A DNA stretch of 64,000 nucleotides from Streptococcus salivarius (GCF_000785515.1 NZ_CP009913.1:1206001-1270000); one strand, 5' to 3'. Numbered from the stretch's first letter, positions 18,160 to 27,168 are shown. The notes: a model not told the origin generated them from the sequence alone. A program made the numbers and translations.

Positions 18160-18801
18160 CTATTTATAATAGTTGAATTTCTTTTCGATGTGTTTCGAAG
18201 CCACAGTCACCACACCCACAAGGATAAGATAGATAGCTCCAGCCACAAACATCGGTGCTAGGGTAGCATCACGGTTCGCAGCGGTACGACTTTCCAAAAG
18301 AAGGTCTCCAACCCCAAGCACATAAACCAATGATGAATCCTTAACCAAGTTAATAATCTCGTTAAAAATACTTGGCAAGACAATCTTGACCACCTGAGGA
18401 AGGATAATGTAGCGGATAGTTTGGAAAGGACTAAGTTTAAGCATTTTCGCTGCTTCATATTGTCCTTTCGGAATAGCCAAGATTCCTCCACGGAAAATCT
18501 CTGCGAAATAAGCTGCATAATTAAGCGTAAAAGCAAGAATAGCAGCTGGCAGACGGTCAAAGACAATCCCAACACTCGGAAGAACGTAATAAACAAAGAT
18601 CAATTGTAAAAGGAGGGGGGTTCCACGCATAATCCAAACGTAAAGGGTTAGTAACCAATTTAAAGGTTTGAATTTAATCTGCATTAAGAAAGCAAGTACA
18701 ATCCCTAATGGAATCGACAGTACGATAACAATGAAGAATACTTGAAGTGTGACTACCGCACCGTTCAAAAGGGCTGGTAATACTTCCAAAACGTATGACA
18801 T
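18160..18801 (-). CDS. Amino-acid ABC transporter, permease
   Basis: HisM/GlnP-type inner-membrane permease, 213 aa, about five transmembrane helices. The EAA loop that contacts the ATPase is GQYEAAKMLKLSPFQTIRYIILPQ (residues ~123-146). First gene of the three-gene operon. The minus strand has an extended -10 TATAAT about 40 bases before the ATG. Confidence 0.92.
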   Translation of the reverse strand: MSYVLEVLPALLNGAVVTLQVFFIVIVLSIPLGIVLAFLMQIKFKPLNWLLTLYVWIMRGTPLLLQLIFVYYVLPSVGIVFDRLPAAILAFTLNYAAYFAEIFRGGILAIPKGQYEAAKMLKLSPFQTIRYIILPQVVKIVLPSIFNEIINLVKDSSLVYVLGVGDLLLESRTAANRDATLAPMFVAGAIYLILVGVVTVASKHIEKKFNYYK

Positions 18802-18882
18802 ATAAACTCCTATAATTATTTAGTATTGTTGAATATTATACCAAATTATTTAAAAAAAATGATATAAGATTTTGAAAATAGT

Positions 18883-18936
18883 AAAAAGGAGTGCGACTAG
18901 ACCCATTTTTCAAAATGAGTTCATAGTCACACTCCT
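18883..18936 (-). terminator. Long imperfect hairpin, terminator of the PhnA/YjdM gene
   Basis: About 24 bp of near-complementary arms, from AGGAGTG (18887) to CACTCCT (18936), around a short AT loop. On the minus strand TTTTTACTATTTT follows. The stem is much longer than the other terminators here. Confidence 0.7.
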
Positions 18937-19002
18937 GAGAGACTTAAATAGTCTGTCCTGAGAAACAAACAATACTTAAGTCTAGCATCTCTAAAGCTTA
19001 TT

Positions 19003-19335
19003 TTAGATTTTCTTAACAAATTCAGATTTAAGTTTCATAGCACCAAAACCATCAATCTTACAATCAATGTTGTGGTCACCTTCAACCAAACGAATATTTT
19101 TAACACGTGTGCCTTGTTTAATATCTTTGGGCGCACCTTTAACTTTCAAATCTTTGATAACTGTAACAGTGTCACCGTCAGCAAGACGTGTGCCATTGCT
19201 ATCAAGAACCACAAGTCCTTCTTCTTCTGCAACTTCGTTTGGATTCCACTCATAGGCACATTCAGGACATACAAGCAAGATTCCATCTTCATAAACATAC
19301 TCTGAGTTACATTTTGGACAATTTGGTAATGACAT
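19003..19335 (-). CDS. yjdM: PhnA/YjdM-family zinc ribbon protein
   Basis: 110 aa; the physiological role is not settled despite the PhnA name. The N terminus is a four-cysteine zinc ribbon (CPKCNSEY...[11 protein letters not shown], residues 6-27), followed by the conserved C-terminal beta domain ([23 protein letters not shown]). Full family length. Monocistronic between glmS and the ABC operon, with its own long hairpin terminator. Confidence 0.88.
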   Translation of the reverse strand: MSLPNCPKCNSEYVYEDGILLVCPECAYEWNPNEVAEEEGLVVLDSNGTRLADGDTVTVIKDLKVKGAPKDIKQGTRVKNIRLVEGDHNIDCKIDGFGAMKLKSEFVKKI

Positions 19336-19408
19336 AATTCTCTCCTAAGATTGTGATATAGATACTATTCTACTTTAGATTTCCTAATTAAGCAAGGGTG
19401 AAAACGAT

Positions 19409-19445
19409 AAAAACAAACAACATCCCTTACACTGTAAGAGATGTT
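19409..19445 (-). terminator. glmS terminator
   Basis: AACATCCCTTACA (19419-19431) and TGTAAGAGATGTT (19433-19445) pair almost fully, and the minus strand continues with GTTTGTTTTT. Confidence 0.8.
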
Positions 19446-19452
19446 GGTATTT

Positions 19453-21261
19453 TTATTCAACAGTAACTGATTTAGCCAAGTTACGTGGTTTATCGACGTC
19501 GAGTCCACGATGGAGTGTTGCAAAATAAGCAATCAATTGTGTCGGTACAACCATTGAAATTGGTGACAAGTAAGGGTGAACGTTATTAAGAACGATGTCA
19601 TCACCTTCTTTAGCAACATTTTCCTCAGCAATAGTCAACACTTTCGCACCACGTGCTGCTACCTCTTGGATATTACCACGAGTGTGGCTAGCAAGAACAG
19701 CGTCAGACAAGAGGGCAATAACAGGTGTACCATCTTCGATCAAAGCGATTGTTCCGTGTTTCAACTCACCTGCTGCAAAACCTTCACATTGGATATATGA
19801 GATTTCTTTCAATTTAAGACTAGCTTCCATAGCAACGTAGTAATCTTGACCACGACCAATATAGAAAGCGTTACGTGTTTCTGCAAGGAGAGCTGCCACT
19901 TTCTCGTCAATGACTTCTTTTTCAGAGAGTGTTGATTCGATAGATTGTGCTACAAGTGACAATTCATGTACCAAGTCAAAAGCTTTAGCTTTTTCATTGC
20001 CATTAGCCTCACCAACTGCTTTAGCCAAGAAGGCAAGAGCTGCAATCTGAGCAGTATAAGCTTTAGTAGAAGCTACGGCAATTTCTGGGCCAGCATGAAG
20101 AAGCATTGTATGGTCAGCTTCACGAGAAAGAGTAGATCCCGGAACGTTTGTCACTGTCAAACTTGGAATACCCAACTCGTTAGCTTTAACAAGAACCTGA
20201 CGGCTATCTGCTGTTTCACCTGATTGGCTAATAAAAACAAAGAGAGGTTTCTTGCTAAGGAGTGGCATACCATAACCCCACTCAGAAGAAATACCAAGCT
20301 CAACTGGTGTATCTGTCAACTCTTCGAGCATCTTCTTAGAAGCAAAACCAGCATGATATGATGTTCCTGCCGCAAGAATATAGATACGATCAGCCTCTTG
20401 AACAGCCTTGATAATATCAGCATCTACAGTCACTTGCCCCTTGTCATCTGTGTAGGCTTGGATAAGCTTACGCATCACTGTTGGTTGCTCATCGATTTCT
20501 TTGAGCATGTAGTAAGGGTAAGTGCCTTTACCAATATCAGATAGGTCAAGTTCAGCTGTATAGCTATCACGTTCTTTTACATTGCCATCATAATCTTGAA
20601 CTTCAACACTATCAGCTTTCACGATAACTAACTCTTGATCGTGAATTTCCATGTATTGATTAGTTTCGCGAATCATAGCCATGGCATCTGAGCAGACCAT
20701 GTTATAGCCATCACCAAGACCAATCAAAAGTGGTGATTTGTTTTTTGCAACGTAAATTGTTGAGGCATCTTCAGAATCCATGAGGGCAAAGGCATATGAT
20801 CCACGGATAATGTGAAGAGCTTTCTTGAATGCTTCAAGAGTTGACAAACCATCTTCTTCAACGAATTTTCCAATCAAGTGAACTGCAATTTCAGTATCAG
20901 TTTGACCTTTGAAATGGTGACCAGCAAGGTATTCTTCCTTAATTTCAAGATAGTTTTCAATAACACCATTGTGAACCAAAACGAAACGTTCTGTTTCTGA
21001 GCGGTGTGGGTGAGCATTGTCCTCTGTTGGTTTACCGTGAGTTGCCCAACGAGTATGTCCAATACCGGCTGTGCCTTCTACTCCTTCAGTTTTAGCAGCA
21101 AGTTCCGCAATACGGCCAACAGCCTTAACCAATTGACTAGATGCATCGCCCGCTACAAAGATACCAGCTGAATCATAACCACGGTATTCTAGCTTTTCAA
21201 GTCCTTGAATCAAGATATCAGTTGCATTTGTGTTACCTACAACACCAACAATTCCACACAT
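19453..21261 (-). CDS. glmS: Glutamine--fructose-6-phosphate aminotransferase
   Basis: Makes glucosamine-6-phosphate, the entry point to UDP-GlcNAc and peptidoglycan. 602 aa. N-terminal Ntn amidotransferase with Cys2 exposed after Met removal (MCGIVGVVG) and the HTRWATHG motif; two SIS isomerase domains with AAGTSYHAG (~302) and SQSGETADS (~349); C terminus ends KSVTVE as usual. No glmS ribozyme fold is visible in the leader, in line with streptococci. Control is instead likely through two NagR-like repeats around the promoter. Confidence 0.97.
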   Translation of the reverse strand: MCGIVGVVGNTNATDILIQGLEKLEYRGYDSAGIFVAGDASSQLVKAVGRIAELAAKTEGVEGTAGIGHTRWATHGKPTEDNAHPHRSETERFVLVHNGVIENYLEIKEEYLAGHHFKGQTDTEIAVHLIGKFVEEDGLSTLEAFKKALHIIRGSYAFALMDSEDASTIYVAKNKSPLLIGLGDGYNMVCSDAMAMIRETNQYMEIHDQELVIVKADSVEVQDYDGNVKERDSYTAELDLSDIGKGTYPYYMLKEIDEQPTVMRKLIQAYTDDKGQVTVDADIIKAVQEADRIYILAAGTSYHAGFASKKMLEELTDTPVELGISSEWGYGMPLLSKKPLFVFISQSGETADSRQVLVKANELGIPSLTVTNVPGSTLSREADHTMLLHAGPEIAVASTKAYTAQIAALAFLAKAVGEANGNEKAKAFDLVHELSLVAQSIESTLSEKEVIDEKVAALLAETRNAFYIGRGQDYYVAMEASLKLKEISYIQCEGFAAGELKHGTIALIEDGTPVIALLSDAVLASHTRGNIQEVAARGAKVLTIAEENVAKEGDDIVLNNVHPYLSPISMVVPTQLIAYFATLHRGLDVDKPRNLAKSVTVE

Positions 21262-21308
21262 ATTTTTAATAATAACCTCAGATCAAAGAGGTCATGTCTC
21301 CTTCATTT

Positions 21309-21323
21309 AAAATTGGTATAGTC
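21309..21323. promoter_or_regulatory. NagR-like (dre) site, downstream copy
   Basis: AAAATTGGTATAGTC, identical to the copy at 21387. It lies in the glmS leader, about 25 bases beyond the expected transcription start. Confidence 0.65.
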
Positions 21324-21353
21324 AATAAGCTCTTTAAAAAGCTTAACGAGGAC

Positions 21354-21382
21354 AGTATATTGCATATATTTGACATTGTCAA
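21354..21382 (-). promoter_or_regulatory. glmS promoter
   Basis: Minus strand TTGACA (21382-21377), 17-nt spacer, TATACT (21359-21354). Confidence 0.8.
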
Positions 21383-21386
21383 GTAT

Positions 21387-21401
21387 AAAAATTGGTATAG
21401 T
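21387..21401. promoter_or_regulatory. NagR-like (dre) site, upstream copy
   Basis: Second exact copy of AAAATTGGTATAGTC, just upstream of the glmS -35 box and 78 bases from the first copy. It also lies 68 bases before the divergent mtaR gene. Confidence 0.65.
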
Positions 21402-21453
21402 CCTAAAAAGACCTTTTACTTGCCTCTTATCCTAAGGAATAATCCTTAAAATA

Positions 21454-21462
21454 TGCTATAAT
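21454..21462 (+). promoter_or_regulatory. mtaR extended -10 promoter
   Basis: TGCTATAAT, ending 6 bases before the mtaR ATG. The expected transcription start is the A of the start codon. Confidence 0.65.
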
Positions 21463-21468
21463 AAGGCT

Positions 21469-22377
21469 ATGCGAATTCAACAATTACATTATATTATCAA
21501 AATCGTCGAAACCGGCTCAATGAATGAAGCTGCAAAACAACTTTTCATTACGCAACCAAGTCTTTCAAATGCTGTTCGTGACTTGGAAAGAGAAATGGGA
21601 ATTGATATCTTTATCCGTAACCCTAAGGGAATCACCTTAACCAAGGATGGCGTTGAATTTCTCTCTTATGCCCGTCAGGTAGTGGAACAAACGAATCACT
21701 TGGAAGAACGCTACAAGAGTCACACAGAGACACGTGAATTGTTTAGTGTTTCCTCTCAACACTACGCTTTTGTTGTCAATGCCTTCGTCTCACTTCTCAA
21801 GAGAGCTGATATGACACGTTACGAGCTCTTCTTACGTGAAACACGTACTTACGAAATTATTGAGGACGTTAAAAACTTCCGTTCAGAAATTGGTGTTCTC
21901 TTCCTTAACAGCTATAACCGAGATGTCTTGACTAAGATGTTTGACGACAACCGTCTCACATATACCAGTCTCTTCAAAGCTAGACCACATATCTTTGTCA
22001 GCAAGTCAAATCCCTTGGCTAAGCATGAAGTTGTCTCTTTAGAAGATTTAGAAGACTTCCCATACCTTAGCTACGACCAAGGGATTCATAATTCCTTCTA
22101 CTATTCTGAAGAAATTCTCTCTCAGATTCCCCATAAAAAATCCATCGTGGTTTCAGACCGCGCGACACTCTTCAACCTATTAATCGGTTTGGATGGTTAT
22201 ACCATTGCTACAGGTATTTTAAATAGTAATTTGAATGGTGATAACATTGTCTCTATCCCGCTTGATATTGATGATGAGATTGATATTGTTTACTTGAAGC
22301 ATGAAAAGGCAACCCTCTCTAAAATGGGGGAAAAATTCCTAGATAACCTCGTTAAAGAAGTCACTTTTGACAACTAA
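21469..22377 (+). CDS. cpsY: LysR-type regulator CpsY/MtaR
   Basis: Regulator known in other streptococci as CpsY or MtaR and linked to methionine uptake and cell-surface adaptation. 302 aa: an N-terminal LysR winged helix (MNEAAKQLFITQPSLSNAVRDLEREMG, residues ~17-43) and a periplasmic-binding-like effector domain. Its N terminus MRIQQLHYIIKIVETGSMNEAAKQ is typical of this subgroup. There is no usable ribosome site: AAGG lies 2 nt before the ATG and the -10 box ends 6 nt before it, so the mRNA is probably leaderless. Divergent from glmS. Confidence 0.82.
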   Translation: MRIQQLHYIIKIVETGSMNEAAKQLFITQPSLSNAVRDLEREMGIDIFIRNPKGITLTKDGVEFLSYARQVVEQTNHLEERYKSHTETRELFSVSSQHYAFVVNAFVSLLKRADMTRYELFLRETRTYEIIEDVKNFRSEIGVLFLNSYNRDVLTKMFDDNRLTYTSLFKARPHIFVSKSNPLAKHEVVSLEDLEDFPYLSYDQGIHNSFYYSEEILSQIPHKKSIVVSDRATLFNLLIGLDGYTIATGILNSNLNGDNIVSIPLDIDDEIDIVYLKHEKATLSKMGEKFLDNLVKEVTFDN

Positions 22378-22385
22378 TAGATGTT

Positions 22386-22417
22386 AGTCCCCAGCATATA
22401 ATGTTGGGGACTTTTTA
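22386..22417 (+). terminator. mtaR terminator
   Basis: AGTCCCCA...TGGGGACT hairpin followed by TTTTTAT. Confidence 0.85.
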
Positions 22418-22445
22418 TCGCCCAAACTATTCAATTTTGGTGCAC

Positions 22446-22467
22446 AAAAAAAGAGCCTTTCGACTCT
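22446..22467 (-). terminator. Terminator of the GH73 gene
   Basis: Minus-strand AGAGTC-GAAA-GGCTCT tetraloop hairpin followed by seven T. Confidence 0.8.
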
Positions 22468-22472
22468 CATCA

Positions 22473-23186
22473 TTATTTATAATTTTTATAGCTTGCCCAA
22501 GCCTCATCTATAGATAAGGTCTCAGCATCTGTGTATGAGCCTCTATAGCTATTCCAAACAAGGCCACTTGTTGAAGCAGTTGCTTGAGTAACTGGAGCTT
22601 GATCGTAGGCAGTCAAACCATAGTATGCAATAATGCTATTTAATTTAGAAGCGTAAAGACTGTCAGTTGCATAAGTTCCTGTCAGTGCTTGAGTGGCATC
22701 TGCATAACTACTTGTATTTGATTTCCATGTACCAGCATAAGTTGATGACGTCATCAAAGCAGCATAATCGGCTAAAGAATCACTTAGACTTCCATAAGAA
22801 CGGAAAGGTTCATCAATCTCATAAGTCTTCCCTGTACCATCGTCTTCCCAAGTACGCATGGTCACAGAATTCCCGTTATAAGAGCCCTTAATCCCGAAGA
22901 AGTTGTAATAAGGAGCTTGACTCAAACCTGACTGACCTGAATTTGATTCCAGAATGGCTTGAGCAATTAGAACAGAAGCATAGATATTGTAATCTTGACC
23001 AATCTGTCTAGCAGTCTCTCCGATACTATCAATAAAAGCCGTCGTAGTTTGATTGTAGGCAGCTTCAGCTTTAGCATTAACACTGTTATCATTTTTTCTA
23101 TCTGTTGTGAAAGCTAGAACCAAAAAAAGTGAACACATAAAAGCTCCCACGATAAAAATCATATACTTCTTTAAATGACGATACAT
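22473..23186 (-). CDS. GH73 endo-beta-N-acetylglucosaminidase
   Basis: Peptidoglycan hydrolase of the LytG/Auto type, 237 aa. An N-terminal signal anchor (YMIFIVGAFMCSLFLVLAFTT) places it outside the membrane. The catalytic domain starts at FIDSIGETARQIGQDYNIYASVLIAQAILESNSGQSGLS, with the conserved Glu in AILESN; YYNFFGIKGSYNG and FRSYGSLSDSLADYAALM follow. The C-terminal ~50 residues are Thr/Ser/Ala-rich with no recognisable wall-binding repeats. Ribosome site AAGGAAGG precedes ATG 23186. Monocistronic; likely acts in daughter-cell separation or wall turnover. Confidence 0.87.
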   Translation of the reverse strand: MYRHLKKYMIFIVGAFMCSLFLVLAFTTDRKNDNSVNAKAEAAYNQTTTAFIDSIGETARQIGQDYNIYASVLIAQAILESNSGQSGLSQAPYYNFFGIKGSYNGNSVTMRTWEDDGTGKTYEIDEPFRSYGSLSDSLADYAALMTSSTYAGTWKSNTSSYADATQALTGTYATDSLYASKLNSIIAYYGLTAYDQAPVTQATASTSGLVWNSYRGSYTDAETLSIDEAWASYKNYK

Positions 23187-23302
23187 ACAACCCTTCCTTC
23201 ATAATATTTTCGATTATAATATTTTAATACTATTCTATCAGAAAAACTGACAAGTCGCAACTTTCAGACCTATTTTCCTTGATAAATAAAGCAAATGTCA
23301 TC

Positions 23303-23331
23303 TTTACATCATATTTATAATAAGCTATAAT
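23303..23331 (+). promoter_or_regulatory. yeiH promoter
   Basis: TTTACA (23303-23308), 17-nt spacer, TATAAT (23326-23331), 28 bases before the ATG. Confidence 0.7.
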
Positions 23332-23358
23332 ATAGTCAAATTTTAAGGAGATAGATGA

Positions 23359-24366
23359 ATGAAAATAAAAGAATTCTTACTCGGATTAAGTATTGCAATA
23401 CTTATATCTCTCCTAGCATGGTTCCTTGGAAACTTGTTCCCTATCATTGGTGGACCTGTCCTTGGTTTATTTATAGGACTTCTGCTAGGAATAATTCTAA
23501 GAGATTCACAGAAACTTAAAGCAGGAATGCAATTCACTTCTAAAAAAGTATTACAATACGCTGTTATTCTTCTTGGATTTGGACTAAATCTTTCCCAAGT
23601 CTTTAAGGTTGGCGTAACATCACTTCCCATTATTCTAGTAACTATTACTACAGCACTGCTTACTGCTTATGTCGTCCATCGCGTGTTCAAGCTAGATAGT
23701 GAAATTGCTACTTTAGTAGGTGTTGGTTCTTCTATTTGTGGGGGATCTGCTATCGCTGCAACTGCTCCTGTAATCAAGGCTAAAGATGAATCTATTGCAA
23801 CAGCAATCTCTGTAATTTTCTTTTTCAATATCTTAGCAGCTCTACTCTTCCCTCACTTGGGATCCTGGTTGGGACTTAGTAATCAAGGCTTTGCCATATT
23901 TGCTGGAACAGCTGTCAACGATACTTCTTCTGTAACTGCTACAGCCAGCTCTTGGGATAGCTTACATGGAACATCCATTCTAGAGCAGGCAACAATTGTT
24001 AAGTTGACTCGAACGCTTGCTATCATCCCTATAACTCTTGGGCTTTCTGTATGGCAGTCGCGAAAGGACAATACAAAGGAAGCATTCTCGCTAGCCAAAG
24101 CAGTGCCTAACTTTATCCTTTGGTTCCTTTTGGCCTCACTGATTACAACTGTTTCAATGTCACTCGGTGTAACACCTGCCGTCTTTTCACCTTTAAAAGA
24201 CCTTTCGAAATTTATGATTGTTATGGCCATGGCAGCTATTGGTTTCCAAACAAATCTCAAACAACTAATCACTAAAGGAGGCTCAGCACTTCTAGTGGGA
24301 GGAGTTTGTTGGTTATTAATCAGTCTTGCTTCTCTTCTCATGCAAAAGCTATTAGGACTTTGGTAA
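23359..24366 (+). CDS. yeiH: YeiH/UPF0324 family membrane protein (putative sulfate exporter)
   Basis: 335 aa with about ten hydrophobic helices, starting [35 protein letters not shown]. The family-typical [22 protein letters not shown] (residues ~114-135) and [14 protein letters not shown] (~183-196) are present. The transport role is only predicted for the family. Ribosome site AAGGAG at good spacing. Monocistronic with strong signals at both ends. Confidence 0.85.
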   Translation: MKIKEFLLGLSIAILISLLAWFLGNLFPIIGGPVLGLFIGLLLGIILRDSQKLKAGMQFTSKKVLQYAVILLGFGLNLSQVFKVGVTSLPIILVTITTALLTAYVVHRVFKLDSEIATLVGVGSSICGGSAIAATAPVIKAKDESIATAISVIFFFNILAALLFPHLGSWLGLSNQGFAIFAGTAVNDTSSVTATASSWDSLHGTSILEQATIVKLTRTLAIIPITLGLSVWQSRKDNTKEAFSLAKAVPNFILWFLLASLITTVSMSLGVTPAVFSPLKDLSKFMIVMAMAAIGFQTNLKQLITKGGSALLVGGVCWLLISLASLLMQKLLGLW

Positions 24367-24375
24367 AAGACATCT

Positions 24376-24415
24376 AAAAAAACTCACAATCTTGCTAAGT
24401 TTGTGAGTTTTTATT
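24376..24415. terminator. Bidirectional terminator between yeiH and a small membrane protein gene
   Basis: AACTCACAA and TTGTGAGTT arms, with A run on the left and T run on the right, so it can serve both converging genes. Confidence 0.8.
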
Positions 24416-24421
24416 ATAGAA

Positions 24422-24733
24422 TCATTTTTTATACTCAAAGACATAGGTTTGAATAACCTTGTCCCCATCGTTTGTTACTTTCAAATCAACATTGTAACTC
24501 TTAGTTTCACCACTAATATCCTGAACCTTATAATCACCATCTTTTTTTACAGAAGAGGTGGTCTGCCCTGAATAATGCTTTACTTCAAGACTTGAAGTTC
24601 TGTCTAGAGAAAAAGGAATGAGCCCATTTAAAGAATATAGCCCATACAAAATAAGACATAAAAAGCTCAGTGACGCAAGGCTCACCAAATAATATTTAAC
24701 AAAAGCCCCCAATTTCAACCCCTGTTTACTCAC
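24422..24733 (-). CDS. Small membrane-anchored protein of unknown function
   Basis: I do not recognise this 103-aa protein. One hydrophobic helix near the N terminus (YYLVSLASLSFLCLILYGLYSL, residues ~14-35) is followed by an extracellular domain of about 65 residues rich in Ser, Thr, Lys and Val, probably a small beta fold. The start is GTG 24733; the nearest ribosome-like site (GGAAG) is about 13 nt away, so expression may be weak or the start uncertain. Monocistronic. Confidence 0.6.
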   Translation of the reverse strand: MSKQGLKLGAFVKYYLVSLASLSFLCLILYGLYSLNGLIPFSLDRTSSLEVKHYSGQTTSSVKKDGDYKVQDISGETKSYNVDLKVTNDGDKVIQTYVFEYKK

Positions 24734-24865
24734 TTAGTTGTTATCTTCCTTTAACTTAACATTATTTTTATTAGAGTATTTTCAAATTTTATTTTACACA
24801 CATTTGGGTATTTTGTCAAATTATTTGATATTTAAAACAGAACCTATATTTTTCTATATACTAAA

Positions 24866-24887
24866 AGCCGTTAGATGACTAACGGCT
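24866..24887. terminator. Hairpin terminator overlapping a stop codon
   Basis: AGCCGTTAG-ATGA-CTAACGGCT (24866-24887). The TAG stop of the gene at 24879-25277 lies within the stem; T-rich DNA follows on either strand. Confidence 0.7.
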
Positions 24888-25277
24888 ATTTTTTATTTCT
24901 GAAATAACGTATTCAAGACGGCTATAGAGACCAAGTAATAAGTCGTAACTTCGATTTTCATTTTCTTTCAAAACAGTGAAAACTGTTGTACTATAGGTAA
25001 ATTCAAAGAAGTCATCTAATTCCTTGAGCCAGTCATCAATAACCCCTAAATTTTGATCAATGATTGCAAACAAACTTGGTTGATACCAGATTGTACCTTC
25101 GATATAAAGGTTTTTGTCAGATAATTTAGATAGGGATACTTTCAAGTCAGCAAGCTCTCGTTTAGCAAGATTTGGTTCAATCTTTAAATCAAAAAGCAAG
25201 CGTGCATCATGATTTAGAATATCGAGTTCTGCTTGAAGCAGTTGAATATAATGTATCGCTACTAAATACTGGTTCAT
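24879..25277 (-). CDS. Unknown cytoplasmic protein, predicted all-helical
   Basis: 132 aa from MNQYLVAIHYIQLLQAELD; I do not recognise the family. Leucine-rich amphipathic stretches (NLAKRELADLKVSLSKLS, VIDDWLKELDDFFEF) suggest a helical bundle. No signal peptide or metal motif. I use ATG 25277 because AGGAGAG precedes it at normal spacing; the frame is open for another 36 codons upstream, but that stretch has no ribosome site. Monocistronic, between a small membrane protein gene and adcA. Confidence 0.65.
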   Translation of the reverse strand: MNQYLVAIHYIQLLQAELDILNHDARLLFDLKIEPNLAKRELADLKVSLSKLSDKNLYIEGTIWYQPSLFAIIDQNLGVIDDWLKELDDFFEFTYSTTVFTVLKENENRSYDLLLGLYSRLEYVISEIKNSR

Positions 25278-25462
25278 GGGTCTCTCCTGGTCATCTGAAA
25301 ATCGTACTATTATTGTACCACTAAAGAATGAAAAAATGTAGTAATTATTTAATTTTTTACAGGATTTTTTTAGAAAAAATACCATGCTTTAAATTTCTAT
25401 TTAAAAATAATGACACTAGCGATTTTCTAAGAGTTTAAGAAATGAAAGATTTTTTAAAAAAA

Positions 25463-25484
25463 GAAAAACACTCACGAATGAGTG
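25463..25484 (-). terminator. adcA terminator
   Basis: CACTCA-TTCG-TGAGTG tetraloop hairpin on the minus strand followed by TTTTTC. Confidence 0.8.
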
Positions 25485-25495
25485 CATTTCTAGTA

Positions 25496-27040
25496 TTAAT
25501 GGCTGACCATTTCTTGTGCAATTTCAAAGCCACTAAGTTTTCCAGGATAGTAAGTTGGCCAATTATCCATTTCTTTTAGAATCTCATCTTGGCTACTATT
25601 TCCAAAGAAAATATGGAAATGTGCTGAAGTTGTTGGATCTATTTGATGATCTGAAAATTGGACATACTGGTAAGGGTTATCTGCTGCTTGACTATCAGTT
25701 GCTGTAAAGAGATAACGAACACCTTTTTTACCAGAAGCATAGGTCAAAATCTTATACCCATCATAACGATAAGTGTGTGTCACACTGCTTCCATCATTCT
25801 TTGTGAAAGTCATGGTCATCTTTTTACCATCAATAGCAATTTTAGAAACGTCTGTTTGATAGCCCTTAGTGTAGTATTCTTTGTACTCTTGTGCAGTTTT
25901 ATCTTTATTTAATAGAGATTTGTATTCAAATACTTGATCTAAAGTACCATCTTGAAGATAAGGATAAACCGATTGCCACTCACCAGACCAATCCGAAAGT
26001 TCTCTATCTTTAACATCTTTGTCATCGAAGTAACCATTTTGAACCGTTTTATTGTCATCACTTCCCGTTTCAGGTTGGATAGCTTTACCTTCAACGTCCG
26101 TTGTTAAACGAAGATTTTTTAGGTTCTCAGTCATAACACTGACATAGTCTTCACCTTTTTTCAACTGTTCCTTAGTTAGTGATTCAATTGGATTTAAAAC
26201 TGCTGTCTTAACTCCTACTTCGTTAGCTAAGGTTTTAGCAACACTACTTGAAGCATTTTCCTCAAAATAGATATAGTTAATATCATATTCTTTGACATAC
26301 TTAGAAAGGCTAGCGATACGTTTTGCAGAAGGGTCGGACTCAGCTGAAACACCTAAAATTGGTACCTGTGTCAAACCGTAATCTAAAGCAAGGTAGGCAA
26401 AAGCTGCGTGCTGAGTAACAAAACTTTTCTGTTTTGCTTGACTAAAGGCTTCAGTATACTCCTTATCCAAAGTCTTTAATTTTTTAAGGTATTTCTCGGC
26501 ATTGGTTGTAAAGACTGCTTTTTTATCTGGATGCTGAGCAATCAAACCGTCTCTAATAGTTTCAACTAATTTTTGAGAACGTTTAGGTGAGAGCCAAACA
26601 TGGGGATCATATTCGTGGTGATGTTCTTCTCCACCATGATCATGATCTTCTTCCTCTGTTCCAGGTAAAAGAACCATGCCTTGACTTGCCTTAATGACTT
26701 TTGTATTTTTTGTGTTGATAGACTTTTCAACTTTTGGAACCCAGGTTTCCATATTTTCATTTAGGTAGACAAAAGTGTCTGCTTTTTCAATGTCAGCGAC
26801 ATTCTTAGTAGATGGTTGGAAATCGTGGGCTTCACTTCCAGCAGGAATGAGATAAGACACCTCTCCCTCATCTCCTACAACCTGCTTGGTAAATTCATAA
26901 ACAGGGTAAAAGCTCGTCACAACTTTCAAATCACCATTTCCTTTTGAACCGTGGTGACTAGTCGTATAATAAATACCTGCACCAGCAGCTAAAACAACTG
27001 CTGCTAATCCTGCTAGGCCAAAAATGCGTTTCTTCTTCAT
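25496..27040 (-). CDS. adcA: Zinc ABC transporter substrate-binding protein AdcA with ZinT domain
   Basis: Captures extracellular zinc for the AdcCB importer, whose genes are not in this window. 514 aa in two parts: a ZnuA-like domain (VVTSFYPVYEFTKQVVGDEGEV onward) with a His-rich loop (DHDHGGEEHHHEYDPHVWLSP, ~res 132-152) and metal ligands in THAAFAY and FEENASSS-type regions (QHAAFAYL, YFEENASS); and a C-terminal ZinT domain from ~330 ending HFHIFFGN...SGFEIAQEMVSH. The N terminus is odd: a hydrophobic anchor (FGLAGLAAVVLAAGAGIYY) with no lipobox cysteine. Two AdcR-type sites precede the gene. Confidence 0.93.
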   Translation of the reverse strand: MKKKRIFGLAGLAAVVLAAGAGIYYTTSHHGSKGNGDLKVVTSFYPVYEFTKQVVGDEGEVSYLIPAGSEAHDFQPSTKNVADIEKADTFVYLNENMETWVPKVEKSINTKNTKVIKASQGMVLLPGTEEEDHDHGGEEHHHEYDPHVWLSPKRSQKLVETIRDGLIAQHPDKKAVFTTNAEKYLKKLKTLDKEYTEAFSQAKQKSFVTQHAAFAYLALDYGLTQVPILGVSAESDPSAKRIASLSKYVKEYDINYIYFEENASSSVAKTLANEVGVKTAVLNPIESLTKEQLKKGEDYVSVMTENLKNLRLTTDVEGKAIQPETGSDDNKTVQNGYFDDKDVKDRELSDWSGEWQSVYPYLQDGTLDQVFEYKSLLNKDKTAQEYKEYYTKGYQTDVSKIAIDGKKMTMTFTKNDGSSVTHTYRYDGYKILTYASGKKGVRYLFTATDSQAADNPYQYVQFSDHQIDPTTSAHFHIFFGNSSQDEILKEMDNWPTYYPGKLSGFEIAQEMVSH

Positions 27041-27059
27041 GATATTCCTTTCAAAATAC

Positions 27060-27086
27060 TTAACCAGTTAATAGTTTACTGGTTAA
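27060..27086 (-). promoter_or_regulatory. Twin AdcR operators of adcA
   Basis: TTAACCAGTTAA (27060-27071) and TTTACTGGTTAA (27075-27086; TTAACCAGTAAA on the other strand) are close matches to the AdcR zinc-repressor motif and lie 20-46 bases before adcA. Confidence 0.8.
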
Positions 27087-27159
27087 GTATATCACACTTC
27101 ATTTATTTTGCAAGTCCTAAAATAAAAAAATTGAAATATTTCGACGAGAAAGAATTATT

Positions 27160-27168
27160 TGATATACT
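27160..27168 (+). promoter_or_regulatory. Extended -10 promoter of the PrsW-like gene
   Basis: TGATATACT, ending 29 bases before the ATG at 27198. Confidence 0.5.

Noticed and set aside
21262-21468. Possible glmS ribozyme
   Set aside because: The leader is too short and lacks the ribozyme core; NagR-type sites explain control instead.
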